Assembly: GCF_900129875.1 (NCBI RefSeq)
Contig: NZ_FQXC01000002.1
Span: 434,001 to 498,000 of the forward strand
DNA length: 64,000 nt
Reading direction: 5' to 3'
Source of the DNA: Marivita hallyeonensis
GTDB taxonomy: Bacteria > Pseudomonadota > Alphaproteobacteria > Rhodobacterales > Rhodobacteraceae
The notes beneath the pieces are model-generated. The model searched no databases and had not been told where the DNA came from. It was given only the letters and a program-made list of their open reading frames with translations. This document shows positions 43,834 through 52,084 of the stretch, one piece after another (within the stretch, counting starts at the first letter, position 1; each line of letters starts with the position of its first letter). The position numbers and the translations under genes were made by a program.

Positions 43834-44996
43834 CCCGACAAACTGTCCAGCAACCGCCGCATGAAGTCCTGCCCCGCCTCGAACTGGGCAACGGTGATGT
43901 ATTCGTCCGGTTGATGCGCAACCGCGATATCGCCAGGTCCACAGACGACAACCGAGTATCCGGCGGACTGGAAGTGGCTCGCTTCGGTACCGTAGGACAC
44001 GTACTGCGTTCCGTTGTCACCGGTCAGTTGCCGGACAAGTGTTTCCGCCTGACCGCCGTCTTCGGGTTTGAAGGGTGGTAGGGCGAAGGCCGGTTTGACC
44101 TCGATCCACGTCTCCGGCCGGACCGCTTGCATCTCTGCCTCGATCTCGGCCACAGCGGCACGCAGCTTGTCTTCCCACTGCGCCAGCGTCTCGCCCGGCA
44201 CCACCCGAAAGCCAAGACCAAATTCGCAATCCTTCGCAGTGATGTTATGCGCAGTGCCACCCTTGATCTGACCGACATGCACGTTGGTGTAAGGCGGATC
44301 AAACTGCGCTGCGATAGGTCCCGCAGTGGCTGCCGCGCTTTCCGCGTTCAGCCGATTGGCCCACTCGATCAGCTTCGCCCCGTACATGATCGCGTTGACC
44401 CCGGTGTGCATGATCGACGAGTGCACTTCGAACCCGTGAACATGCACCCAAAAGGTTGTCCCACCTTTGTGGCCTGTCACCGCCTTCAGCATCGTTGGTT
44501 CCCCGACAATCACCGTGTCCGCACGCGGGACGACGCCCTGCATCGCGTCAATCAATGGCGGCGCTCCGGTACAGCCGATCTCTTCGTCGTAGCTCAGCGC
44601 AATCTGCAACGGGCGCGAAACGCCGCGGTGATGCGCCTCGACCATTGCCCAGATGGCAAGCGCATCGAAGCCCTTCATATCCGTAGTTCCGCGACCGAAG
44701 AGCTTGCCGTCCGTTTCGGTGACCGCGAAAGGCTCCACCGTCCAGGGCTGACCGTCCACCGGCACCACATCCGTGTGGCCCGACAATACGACACCGCCGT
44801 CCACCTCCGGCCCGACATGCGCAAACAGGCCGGCCTTTATCGGTTCGTCCGGTTTGATATGTCGATGGCAGGAAATGCCGTGACCGGTCAGATACTCTTC
44901 AACCCAGTCTATCAGCGGCAAATTCGTATCGCGACTGACGGTCGGGAAACCGATTAGATGGTCAAGAATGTCACGCGGGGAAAGGCGATCGGTCAT
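43830..44996 (-). CDS. argE: ArgE/DapE-family deacetylase (acetylornithine deacetylase-like)
   Basis: This 388-residue M20 metallopeptidase deacylates N-acetyl-ornithine or a related N-acyl amino acid. Zinc ligands and catalytic residues are in LSGHTDVVPVDGQPWTV, RGTTDMKGFDALAI, SYDEEIGCTGAPPLID and SYGTEASHFQSAGYSVVVCGPG. It has the full ArgE domain order. The start at 44996 lies five bases after the stop of the EEP lipoprotein gene. In this operon, beside two M20D enzymes and an amino-acid oxidase, it may act in catabolism rather than arginine synthesis; that is inferred from context. Confidence 0.88.
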   Translation of the reverse strand: MTDRLSPRDILDHLIGFPTVSRDTNLPLIDWVEEYLTGHGISCHRHIKPDEPIKAGLFAHVGPEVDGGVVLSGHTDVVPVDGQPWTVEPFAVTETDGKLFGRGTTDMKGFDALAIWAMVEAHHRGVSRPLQIALSYDEEIGCTGAPPLIDAMQGVVPRADTVIVGEPTMLKAVTGHKGGTTFWVHVHGFEVHSSIMHTGVNAIMYGAKLIEWANRLNAESAAATAGPIAAQFDPPYTNVHVGQIKGGTAHNITAKDCEFGLGFRVVPGETLAQWEDKLRAAVAEIEAEMQAVRPETWIEVKPAFALPPFKPEDGGQAETLVRQLTGDNGTQYVSYGTEASHFQSAGYSVVVCGPGDIAVAHQPDEYITVAQFEAGQDFMRRLLDSLSG

Positions 44997-45001
44997 AAAG
45001 C

Positions 45002-45937
45002 TCACTGTATTGCGTCGGGCAGCCGATAGTCGGCGAAGACAGGATGGTGGTCCGATGGCCATTCCCCGTCAAACCTTTGTTGTAGGACAATCGGACCCTG
45101 CAAAAGATCAATGCCGGGTCCACGTGCCAAATGATCAATGGCACCAACAAGATGCACGCCGCGGTTCAAGTGGTATGTCGCTCCGGGAACCCTGTCGAAC
45201 GTCACACCCGACTGCTCCAGTATGCGCATCGTGCGCGATCCATAAAACGCGTTCACGTCCCCGACCAGAAACACCGTTTCACCCGCAGCGATCCACGGCG
45301 TGATCCGGTCGCGCACCAGATTGGCTGACAAGCGTCGGTTCGAACGACTGCTGTATTCGAAGTGGATGTTGACAACCTTGAAGCGCTGATTGCTCTCACG
45401 GTCACGGAATTCAGCCCAGGACGCGAAGGCAGGGAACGATCCATTGAAGGTACGCGAATAGAGGATGTCCGGTGTCTCGGAAAAGAAAAACCATCCTTGA
45501 TCAACGTGTTGCAGCCTGCTTTTGCGATAGAAGATCGGCTGGGTCGATGGAAATTCTCGCCAGTCGCCGCTGGCCGCCACGCCGTATTCGGGGTTTCTCT
45601 GCACCAGATAATCGCGCTTCAGATTGACCGAACCATCCGACCCGCGCGACCAGCTTTCCATCTCTTGAAACGCCATGACATCTGCGTTCACGGCGTTGAA
45701 CGCCATGTCCAGAGGTCCCTTGCGCCGGTCCCAGTCGCCCACTGACCACAGTCCCGTCTCTTCGCGAAGCAGGATGTAATGAACGTTGTAGGTGGCCACT
45801 CGCACAGCCGCGCCCTCCGGCGCAGCGCGCGCTTCCGCGCCGTCGCTGTGAGTGACGTGCAGCGCACAGGCGACAAGGGTCAGAAGCGCGACAAGAGACA
45901 GGCTTCCGCGCAGAACCGCCCTGACGACCCGTCTCAA
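45002..45937 (-). CDS. Endonuclease/exonuclease/phosphatase-fold lipoprotein
   Basis: The 311-residue protein has the EEP fold: VRVATYNVHYILL, MAFQEMESWSRG (metal Glu), FKVVNIHFEYSSR, VFLVGDVNAFYGS and WPSDHHPVFADY with the catalytic Asp-His. Members hydrolyse phosphodiesters in nucleic acids or lipids. The N-terminus (RRVVRAVLRGSLSLVALLTLVACALH) is a lipoprotein signal with lipobox LVAC, so it should sit in the envelope. I place the start at a TTG at 45937, because AGGTGGG lies six bases upstream and the signal peptide then has normal length. Another TTG at 45964 immediately follows the DppDF stop. It is coupled in the peptide-uptake operon. Confidence 0.75.
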   Translation of the reverse strand: MRRVVRAVLRGSLSLVALLTLVACALHVTHSDGAEARAAPEGAAVRVATYNVHYILLREETGLWSVGDWDRRKGPLDMAFNAVNADVMAFQEMESWSRGSDGSVNLKRDYLVQRNPEYGVAASGDWREFPSTQPIFYRKSRLQHVDQGWFFFSETPDILYSRTFNGSFPAFASWAEFRDRESNQRFKVVNIHFEYSSRSNRRLSANLVRDRITPWIAAGETVFLVGDVNAFYGSRTMRILEQSGVTFDRVPGATYHLNRGVHLVGAIDHLARGPGIDLLQGPIVLQQRFDGEWPSDHHPVFADYRLPDAIQ

Positions 45938-45964
45938 ACGCCACCCACCTGGCGCGACATGCAA

Positions 45965-47785
45965 TCAGTACCCGCTGTCAGTCAGCAAAACCTTGTGGCC
46001 GGGTCCGACCTCTTTGTATTCCGATGGCGCAGGCTCGTAGTCGAGGCCGTGGATCGGTGACGGGATCGGCTTGAAGTTCAGGTCTTTCTCGGATTTTCGA
46101 CGCTTCGGGTCGGCAATCGGCACCGCCTTCATCAGAGCCTGAGTATAAGGATGCTGCGGGTTTTCGAAGACTGCCCGGCGAGGCCCGATCTCGACGATCC
46201 GCCCCAGATACATCACGCCCACATGGTGGCTCACACGTTCGACGACGGCCATGTCGTGGCTGATGAACAGATAGGACACGCCAAGGTCAGCCTGCAGCTC
46301 CAGCATCAGGTTCAGCACCTGCGCCTGCACCGACACGTCCAAGGCCGACACCGCCTCGTCCGCGACGATCAACTTGGGGTTCAGGGCCAGTGCGCGCGCG
46401 ATCGCGATCCGTTGCCGCTGGCCACCTGACAGTTCATGGGGGTAGCGCTGCATGAAACTGCGTGGCAGCTCCACGCGGTCGAACAGCATTTCGACCCGCT
46501 CGCGCATTTCATCGGCGGACCCGACCCCGAAATTGCGCAAGGGCTCTGACACCTGATCGGAAAGCTGCATCTGCGGGTTCAGCGACGCGAAAGGATCCTG
46601 GAACACCATCTGCATATCCCGCCGTGCCTCGCGCAGCCCATGCGGGTCCAGTGCGATGATGTCCTTGCCGTCCAGCAAGACACTGCCATTTAGCGGCTCA
46701 ACGAGCCGTAGAATGGACCGCCCCGCCGTCGATTTTCCGCAGCCGGATTCCCCGACAAGGCTCAGCGTTTGTCCCTTGTTCACCGAAAAGGACACATCCT
46801 CGACCGCATGCACGTTCGCCACGGTGCGGCGGAAAAAGCCACCCTTGACCTCGAACCGGGTTGTCAGGTTCTTCACCTCCAGCAGCACTTCGTCTGACCC
46901 GGTGATGGGCGGCACTTCGGACCCGTCCCGCCCCAAAAGCCGCATCGGTCGCGGCAGATCGGTGCCCGACATCTCTCCAAGCTTGGGCACCGCCGCGAGA
47001 AGCGACTGCGTATAAGGGTGTTGCGGGTTCTCGAATATCTCTTCGACTGTACCCTCTTCGACCTTGTTCCCGCGGAACATGACCACGACGCGATCCGCCA
47101 TTTGCGCGACGACGGCCATGTCATGCGTGATGAACATCACCGCGGTGCCGGTCTCCCGCTTCAGGCGGTCCATCAGCGCAAGGATTTCCGCCTGAATGGT
47201 TACGTCCAAAGCGGTCGTCGGTTCGTCCGCGATCAAAAGGCGCGGCTCACAGGCCAGCGCCATCGCGATCACCACCCGCTGCCGCATACCTCCTGACAAT
47301 TCGTGCGGGTATTGCTTGATCCGCCGCTCAGGCTCCGGGATGCGCACCTGCCGCAGCAGATCGATGGCGCGCTTTGTCGCCTCGGATCTCGACAAGCCCT
47401 TGTGCAGACGCAACCCTTCGGTCAGCTGCCGCTCTACCGTGAAAACCGGGTTCAGGGCCGTCATCGGTTCCTGGAAGATCATCCCGATCTCGTTGCCGCG
47501 GATCGTGCGCATCAAGTCCTGATCCGCTTCGGCAAGATCAATCTCGCCGCCGCCCGCCCGGTCGAAAAGCAGTCGCCCGTTTGCGATATCGCCCCCGCCG
47601 AAATCGATAAGCCGCATCAACGACAGCGACGACACCGACTTCCCGGATCCGGATTCCCCGACGACACACACGGTTTCGCCTGGATTGATTTCGAAAGAAA
47701 CGTCCTCGACCCCAGCCACAGTGCCGGCCTTGGTCTGGAATTCCACCCGCAGGTTCTCGATCCGGGCGATGGTGCCATCAGGCAT
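45965..47785 (-). CDS. Fused DppD-DppF-type peptide ABC transporter ATPase
   Basis: The 606-residue protein carries two complete ATPase domains of the oligopeptide type. Domain 1 (residues about 5-270) has Walker A GESGSGKSVSSL, signature LSGGMRQRVVIAM and Walker B LLIADEPTTALDVT. Domain 2 (about 300-560) has GESGCGKSTAGRS, LSGGQRQRIAIARA and LIVADEAVSALDVS. Each domain is followed by the cluster-type extension NPQHPYTQSLLAAVPK. Fusion of DppD and DppF is common in alphaproteobacteria. The partner binding protein and permeases are on the other strand, starting 268 bases away, so the transporter is split between two divergent transcripts. Confidence 0.93.
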   Translation of the reverse strand: MPDGTIARIENLRVEFQTKAGTVAGVEDVSFEINPGETVCVVGESGSGKSVSSLSLMRLIDFGGGDIANGRLLFDRAGGGEIDLAEADQDLMRTIRGNEIGMIFQEPMTALNPVFTVERQLTEGLRLHKGLSRSEATKRAIDLLRQVRIPEPERRIKQYPHELSGGMRQRVVIAMALACEPRLLIADEPTTALDVTIQAEILALMDRLKRETGTAVMFITHDMAVVAQMADRVVVMFRGNKVEEGTVEEIFENPQHPYTQSLLAAVPKLGEMSGTDLPRPMRLLGRDGSEVPPITGSDEVLLEVKNLTTRFEVKGGFFRRTVANVHAVEDVSFSVNKGQTLSLVGESGCGKSTAGRSILRLVEPLNGSVLLDGKDIIALDPHGLREARRDMQMVFQDPFASLNPQMQLSDQVSEPLRNFGVGSADEMRERVEMLFDRVELPRSFMQRYPHELSGGQRQRIAIARALALNPKLIVADEAVSALDVSVQAQVLNLMLELQADLGVSYLFISHDMAVVERVSHHVGVMYLGRIVEIGPRRAVFENPQHPYTQALMKAVPIADPKRRKSEKDLNFKPIPSPIHGLDYEPAPSEYKEVGPGHKVLLTDSGY

Positions 47786-47974
47786 TGGCGCGATCCTCTC
47801 TGTCGTGATTGCGCAAACGCTAACCGCAGTTCAGGCAGAGTCAAACGCTGTCTGCGGGGTCAAACAGCATTCCGTCGCGTGGGTCTTGCATTTTGCGCAA
47901 AAGCTGTTTCGATGAGTGCACAGGGGGAATTCGTCGCCTTAGCGCGGCGATGCTAGCGCAAACAGTACCAGTTT

Positions 47975-47993
47975 CGGCAACGTCACGTTGCCG
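47975..47993. promoter_or_regulatory. 19-bp palindrome in the divergent peptide-uptake promoter region
   Basis: CGGCAACGTCACGTTGCCG is a perfect 9+1+9 inverted repeat, 59 bases upstream of the binding-protein start and within the 267-base region between the two divergent transcripts. The single central base makes it look like a dimeric repressor or activator site rather than a hairpin, although four T residues follow. It could control one or both operons. The regulator is not in the window. Confidence 0.4.
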
Positions 47994-48052
47994 TTTTGCC
48001 CCCACAAACCAAAAACGACACGGGAAAAACTGTGTCCAACAAGGAGAGAAAA

Positions 48053-49759
48053 ATGAAACTCAAATCCCTATTGATGGGTGCCGTGGCGGCCACCGCATTC
48101 GCACCTGCCGCGTTCGCCGAGCGTGGTGCGGACGGTGAAGTCAGGATCATCTATTGGCAAGCGCCGTCGATCCTGAACCCCTTCCTGTCGGGCGGCACAA
48201 AGGACGTCGAATCGGCGTCCATGATCATCGAACCGCTTGCACGCTATAATGAAAGAGGCGAACTCGTCCCTTGGCTCGCAACGGAAATTCCGACCGTGGC
48301 CAATGGTGGCGTGAGCGAAGACCTCACATCGATCACGTGGAACATCACTCCCGGCCTGACATGGTCGGACGGCACACCGTTCACATCGGCTGACGTGGCA
48401 TTCACTCATGAGTACTGCACCCACCCGGAAGGTGGTTGTGCACAGGTCACCAAGTTCAACGGCGTGACAAGCGTCGAAACACCCGACGATCTGACTGTCG
48501 TCGTGACTTTCGAAGGCCCGACCCCGAACCCTTATGGTCCGTTTGTCGGCGGCGAAAGCCCGATCCTGCAGAAGGCCCAGTTCGAAGGCTGCCTCGGTGC
48601 GGCGGCGTCGACCTGCACGGAACAGAACTTCAACCCGATTGGCACCGGCCCGTTCGTCGTTGACGAGTTCAAGCCGAACGACGTGATCACCATGTCGGCA
48701 AACCCGAACTACCGTGACCCGAACAAGCCAGCCTTCGCATCCGTCACATTCAAAGGCGGCGGCGATGCCCGCGCAGCTGGTCAGGCCGTGATGGAAACAG
48801 GCGAATTTGACTATGCCTGGAACCTGCAGCTGGCACCCGATGTGATCGCGCAGATGGAAGCTGGCGGTAAAGGCACGGCCATTGCTGGCTTTGGTCCACT
48901 GCTTGAACGCATCATGATCAACCAGACGAACCCGAGCCCTGACCTGCCCGAAGGCGAACGCTCGACCGCAACGCATCCGCATCCGTTCCTGACGGAACCG
49001 GCCGTTTTCAAAGCCATGTCCATGGCCATCGACCGCCCGCTCCTCGTCGAAATCGGCTACGGTCAGGCGGGTAAGGTCGGCTGCTCCTGGGTTCCGGCAC
49101 CCGAGGCTTTTGCCTCCACCTTCGAAGGCTGTGAAACGCAGGACCTCGACGGCGCGAACGCTCTTCTGGATGAAGCAGGGTTCGTCGATACAGACGGCGA
49201 CGGCATCCGCGAAGCCAATGGCGTGCCCATGTCGATCCTGTACCAGACCTCGACCAACGCCGTCCGTCAGGACTTCCAGGCGCTGATCAAGGAATGGTGG
49301 GGCCAGATCGGCATCGAAACCGAACTGCGCAACGTCGACGCGTCGGTCTTTTTCGGCGGCGATGCAGGTTCGCCTGACACGTTCCAGAAGTTCTACGCGG
49401 ACGTGCAGATGTACGCGAACACCTTCAACGGCACAGACCCGCAGACCTACCTTGGGAACGCTCTCTGCGCCAACGCGCCGCGTCCGGACACCCAGTGGCA
49501 GGGTGAAAACATCTCGCGCTTCTGCATGGAAGAGTTCGACGCGCTTCATGCCGAACTCACCCAGACTGCTGACATGGCGGAGCGTCAGCGCATCGGTCGT
49601 GAACTCAGCGCAATGGTGACCGACAACGGCGGGATGATCCCGCTCGTGCACCGCGGCCGTCTCTCGGCGCATTCCAACTCCCTCGGCGGCGTTGTTCTGA
49701 ACGTCTGGGACAGCGAGTTGTGGAACGTCGCGGACTGGCACCGTATCAAGTCAAACTGA
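48053..49759 (+). CDS. Peptide ABC transporter substrate-binding protein
   Basis: The 568-residue periplasmic protein binds peptides or similar ligands for the ABC importer encoded around it. It starts with a signal peptide (MKLKSLLMGAVAATAFAPAAFA). It has the SBP_bac_5 pattern: IIYWQAPSILNPFLSGGTKD, SITWNITPGLTWSDGTPFTSADVAFT and FNPIGTGPFVVDEFKPNDVITMSANPNY. Eight cysteines occur in four local pairs (for example EYCTHPEGGCAQ and EGCLGAAASTCTE), which could form four disulfides. I chose the ATG at 48053, with AAGGAG upstream; 19 extra codons upstream are not supported. A hairpin follows the stop. Confidence 0.92.
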   Translation: MKLKSLLMGAVAATAFAPAAFAERGADGEVRIIYWQAPSILNPFLSGGTKDVESASMIIEPLARYNERGELVPWLATEIPTVANGGVSEDLTSITWNITPGLTWSDGTPFTSADVAFTHEYCTHPEGGCAQVTKFNGVTSVETPDDLTVVVTFEGPTPNPYGPFVGGESPILQKAQFEGCLGAAASTCTEQNFNPIGTGPFVVDEFKPNDVITMSANPNYRDPNKPAFASVTFKGGGDARAAGQAVMETGEFDYAWNLQLAPDVIAQMEAGGKGTAIAGFGPLLERIMINQTNPSPDLPEGERSTATHPHPFLTEPAVFKAMSMAIDRPLLVEIGYGQAGKVGCSWVPAPEAFASTFEGCETQDLDGANALLDEAGFVDTDGDGIREANGVPMSILYQTSTNAVRQDFQALIKEWWGQIGIETELRNVDASVFFGGDAGSPDTFQKFYADVQMYANTFNGTDPQTYLGNALCANAPRPDTQWQGENISRFCMEEFDALHAELTQTADMAERQRIGRELSAMVTDNGGMIPLVHRGRLSAHSNSLGGVVLNVWDSELWNVADWHRIKSN

Positions 49760-49774
49760 TCTCATGACATAAAC

Positions 49775-49811
49775 GCCGGGCGGGATCCTTCCTGCCCGGC
49801 ATTCCTTTTTC
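49775..49811 (+). terminator. Hairpin with T-run between binding protein and permease genes
   Basis: GCCGGGC (49775-49781) pairs with GCCCGGC (49794-49800) around a 12-base loop and is followed by a T-rich stretch including five T residues at 49806-49810. Placed between a binding-protein gene and its permeases, it fits a partial terminator or transcript stabiliser that gives the binding protein higher expression than the membrane subunits. Confidence 0.6.
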
Positions 49812-49841
49812 CGAAAGACTCATGACCCGAGGCGCCGCCTG

Positions 49842-50879
49842 ATGCTCACATTTGCCGTCCGACGACTTGTCCTTGCCGTTCCGACGCTTCTGTTCATTAG
49901 TTTTGTCATCTTCATGCTGCTGCAACTCGCGCCGGGCGACCCCATGGCGCAGGTGCCGCTTACCGTCCCGCCCGACGTCAAAGAAAAGATGCGCCAGGCA
50001 CTCGGCGTCGGCGAGCCGCCCCTTGTGCAGTACTGGAAATGGCTGGTTCAGGTCTTCTGGCTGGAACCCAAGGTCTTCATCGACTGGCTGACCCGTGACA
50101 GCGCCCTTCTTGGCTGGTTGCCGGATACGCAGCTCTACCAGGGCGAACTGCGCGTGATCTCCTGGCAGACCCGCAGCCCGGTGATGGATATCGTGATCCA
50201 GCGTATCCCGCAGACGCTCTGGGTGGTCGGGATGGCATATGTCGTCGGCATCCTGATCGCGCTGCCCATCGGCATCTACTCCGCCTATAGACAGTACTCC
50301 GTGTTCGACCAGTCCGGCACATTCATCACGATGATTGGCTTCTCGATACCGCCTTTCTTCACCGGTCCGCTGCTGATCGTGATCTTCTCGGTCCAGCTCG
50401 GCTGGTTCCCGTCGATCTATGACACGACCCATGTGGTGAACGACTGGGAAAGCCTGAAATTCCAGCTCCAGCAGATGATCCTGCCGGTCATGGTGTTGGC
50501 CTTGCAAACCACCGCCCAGATCAGCCGCTATATGCGCGCATCGATGCTCGACAACCTGAACCAGGACTACGTCCGGACCGCCCGCGCCAAGGGGCTGAGC
50601 GAAGGTGTCGTTGTCGCGGTCCACGTTCTGCGCAATTCGATGATCCCTGTGATCACCGTGATCGCCCTGAACGTGCCGTCGATCTTCGGAGGCGCGATTA
50701 TCACCGAGAACGTGTTCAAGGTGAACGGCATCGGTCAGTTGCTCATCACGGCCCTCTTTGCCAACGACCTGCCTATGGTCATGACGCTGACCTTCATCTT
50801 TGCCGTATTGATCGTGATCTTCAATCTGATCGCCGACATTCTATACGGCCTGCTTGACCCGAGGATCCGCTATGACTGA
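49842..50879 (+). CDS. Peptide ABC transporter permease (DppB-type)
   Basis: The 345-residue inner-membrane protein has about six membrane segments, starting with RRLVLAVPTLLFISFVIFMLLQLAPGD, the usual DppB/OppB opening. The ATPase-contact EAA loop is DYVRTARAKGLSEGVVVAVHVLRNSMIPVI. The C-terminus NLIADILYGLLDPRIRYD is the DppB signature. A periplasmic insert of about 70 residues (LVQYWKWLVQVFWLEPKVFIDWL) is present. It overlaps the next permease by eight bases. Confidence 0.93.
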   Translation: MLTFAVRRLVLAVPTLLFISFVIFMLLQLAPGDPMAQVPLTVPPDVKEKMRQALGVGEPPLVQYWKWLVQVFWLEPKVFIDWLTRDSALLGWLPDTQLYQGELRVISWQTRSPVMDIVIQRIPQTLWVVGMAYVVGILIALPIGIYSAYRQYSVFDQSGTFITMIGFSIPPFFTGPLLIVIFSVQLGWFPSIYDTTHVVNDWESLKFQLQQMILPVMVLALQTTAQISRYMRASMLDNLNQDYVRTARAKGLSEGVVVAVHVLRNSMIPVITVIALNVPSIFGGAIITENVFKVNGIGQLLITALFANDLPMVMTLTFIFAVLIVIFNLIADILYGLLDPRIRYD

Positions 50880-51852
50880 GCCCGTTCAAGCCACCCCAAC
50901 CCCGATCGAAGCGCTGGCCGACAAGGGTCCGCTCGAACCACCACGCAGCCAGTGGAAGGATGTCTGGGACCAGTTCCGCAAGCACAAGGGCGCCATGTTC
51001 GGCGGCGGGTTCCTACTGTTTATCACCCTGGCTGTCGTTGTCGGTCCTTGGATCTGGCAAGTCGACGCGCAAAAGCTCGACATTCGCAACAAGGACATGC
51101 GGCCCATATGGAATGCGCTCTGGGACAGCACCGCCAAGGTTGGCTGGAACCGTCCCTTCGGCACCGATCAGCTGGGCCGCGACCAGCTGGCCCAAATCCT
51201 GCAGGGCGGACGCACGTCGATGGCGGTGGGCTGGGCGGCGATGATCCTCAGCCTTCTCAGCGGCACCACAGTTGGCGTTCTGGCGGGTTTCGTCAAAAAG
51301 GCTGACGGCATTCTGATGCGCCTGACCGATCTGTTCCTGTCCCTGCCCATCCTGCCGCTTCTGCTGGTCGCGGTGACCTTGTTCCGCCAACCCTTGCGCG
51401 AAGCGTTTGGCCCCGAGGGCGGCATGTTCGTGCTGATCGTCGGAATCATCGCCGTGACAAGCTGGATGCCCACAGCGCGGATCGTGCGCGGCGATATCCT
51501 TGCGCTCAAAGAGCGTGAATTCATCGTCGCTGCCCGTGCCATCGGCACCACGCCGTTCCGGATCGTACAGCGGCACCTTCTGCCCAACGTGCTGTCCCCG
51601 ATCATGGTCTCTGCCACGCTTGGCCTTGCCACCGCGATCATCACGGAATCCGCGCTCAGTTTCCTAGGTGTCGGTTTCCCCTCGGACTTCCCGACCTGGG
51701 GTAAGATGCTGGCCGACGCCGTGCAACGGATGCAACAGTTTCCCGAGCGTGTGATCCTGCCGGGCATCGCGATCTCCCTGACCGTTCTCAGCGTGAACTA
51801 TTTGGGCGACGGCCTGCGCGACGCACTGGATCCCCGCATTCGCGGTCGCTGA
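50872..51852 (+). CDS. Peptide ABC transporter permease (DppC-type)
   Basis: The 326-residue partner permease has an N-terminal cytoplasmic extension, one membrane segment (KGAMFGGGFLLFITLAVVVGPWIWQ), a periplasmic part with FGTDQLGRDQLAQILQGGRTSMAVGW, and five more segments. The EAA loop is EFIVAARAIGTTPFRIVQRHLLPNVLSPI, and the C-terminus LGDGLRDALDPRIRGR is standard DppC. The start at 50872 lies inside the end of dppB; the frame is open six codons further 5'. It ends this operon. Confidence 0.93.
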   Translation: MTEPVQATPTPIEALADKGPLEPPRSQWKDVWDQFRKHKGAMFGGGFLLFITLAVVVGPWIWQVDAQKLDIRNKDMRPIWNALWDSTAKVGWNRPFGTDQLGRDQLAQILQGGRTSMAVGWAAMILSLLSGTTVGVLAGFVKKADGILMRLTDLFLSLPILPLLLVAVTLFRQPLREAFGPEGGMFVLIVGIIAVTSWMPTARIVRGDILALKEREFIVAARAIGTTPFRIVQRHLLPNVLSPIMVSATLGLATAIITESALSFLGVGFPSDFPTWGKMLADAVQRMQQFPERVILPGIAISLTVLSVNYLGDGLRDALDPRIRGR

Positions 51853-51927
51853 CGGTTTCGCCGCGCTATCCGCCGAGACAGACAAAATAGGGATCATTGC
51901 ACTGTCAGCGCTTTGGAAGCTGGAAAC

Positions 51928-51945
51928 GTGTCAGCGCGCTGACAC
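51928..51945. promoter_or_regulatory. 18-bp perfect palindrome upstream of the YeeE/YedE gene
   Basis: GTGTCAGCGCGCTGACAC is a perfect palindrome, 139 bases upstream of the transporter start and 75 bases after the dppC stop. A half-site TGTCAGCG occurs again at 51903-51910. There is no T-run, so an operator is more likely than a terminator. The regulator is unknown. Confidence 0.45.
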
Positions 51946-52047
51946 CGGAATGAGGACGCCTTTGCGCCAAGCGCAACCAATGCAGAACGGTGTTCTCCCG
52001 CAATGGGCTCTCTGACGCGCACATACACTTGATCCATGGGAAACCGT

Positions 52048-52079
52048 CCTCCATTTGGAACGTTGTTCCGCTTTGGAGG
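52048..52079 (+). promoter_or_regulatory. Hairpin that pairs with the ribosome binding site of the YeeE/YedE gene
   Basis: CCTCCA (52048-52053) is complementary to TGGAGG (52074-52079), the ribosome binding site five bases before the ATG. Inside, GGAAC (52057-52061) pairs with GTTCC (52065-52069) around a 3-base loop. An 11-bp interrupted stem would hide the ribosome site completely, which suggests translational control by temperature, a small RNA, a ligand or a protein. It is predicted by eye only. Confidence 0.45.
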
Positions 52080-52084
52080 CAGAC

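Noticed and set aside
48068-49741. A 557-codon open frame antisense to the peptide-binding protein
   Set aside because: Rich in Arg, His and Val with no domain; a mirror of the strong codon bias of the real gene.
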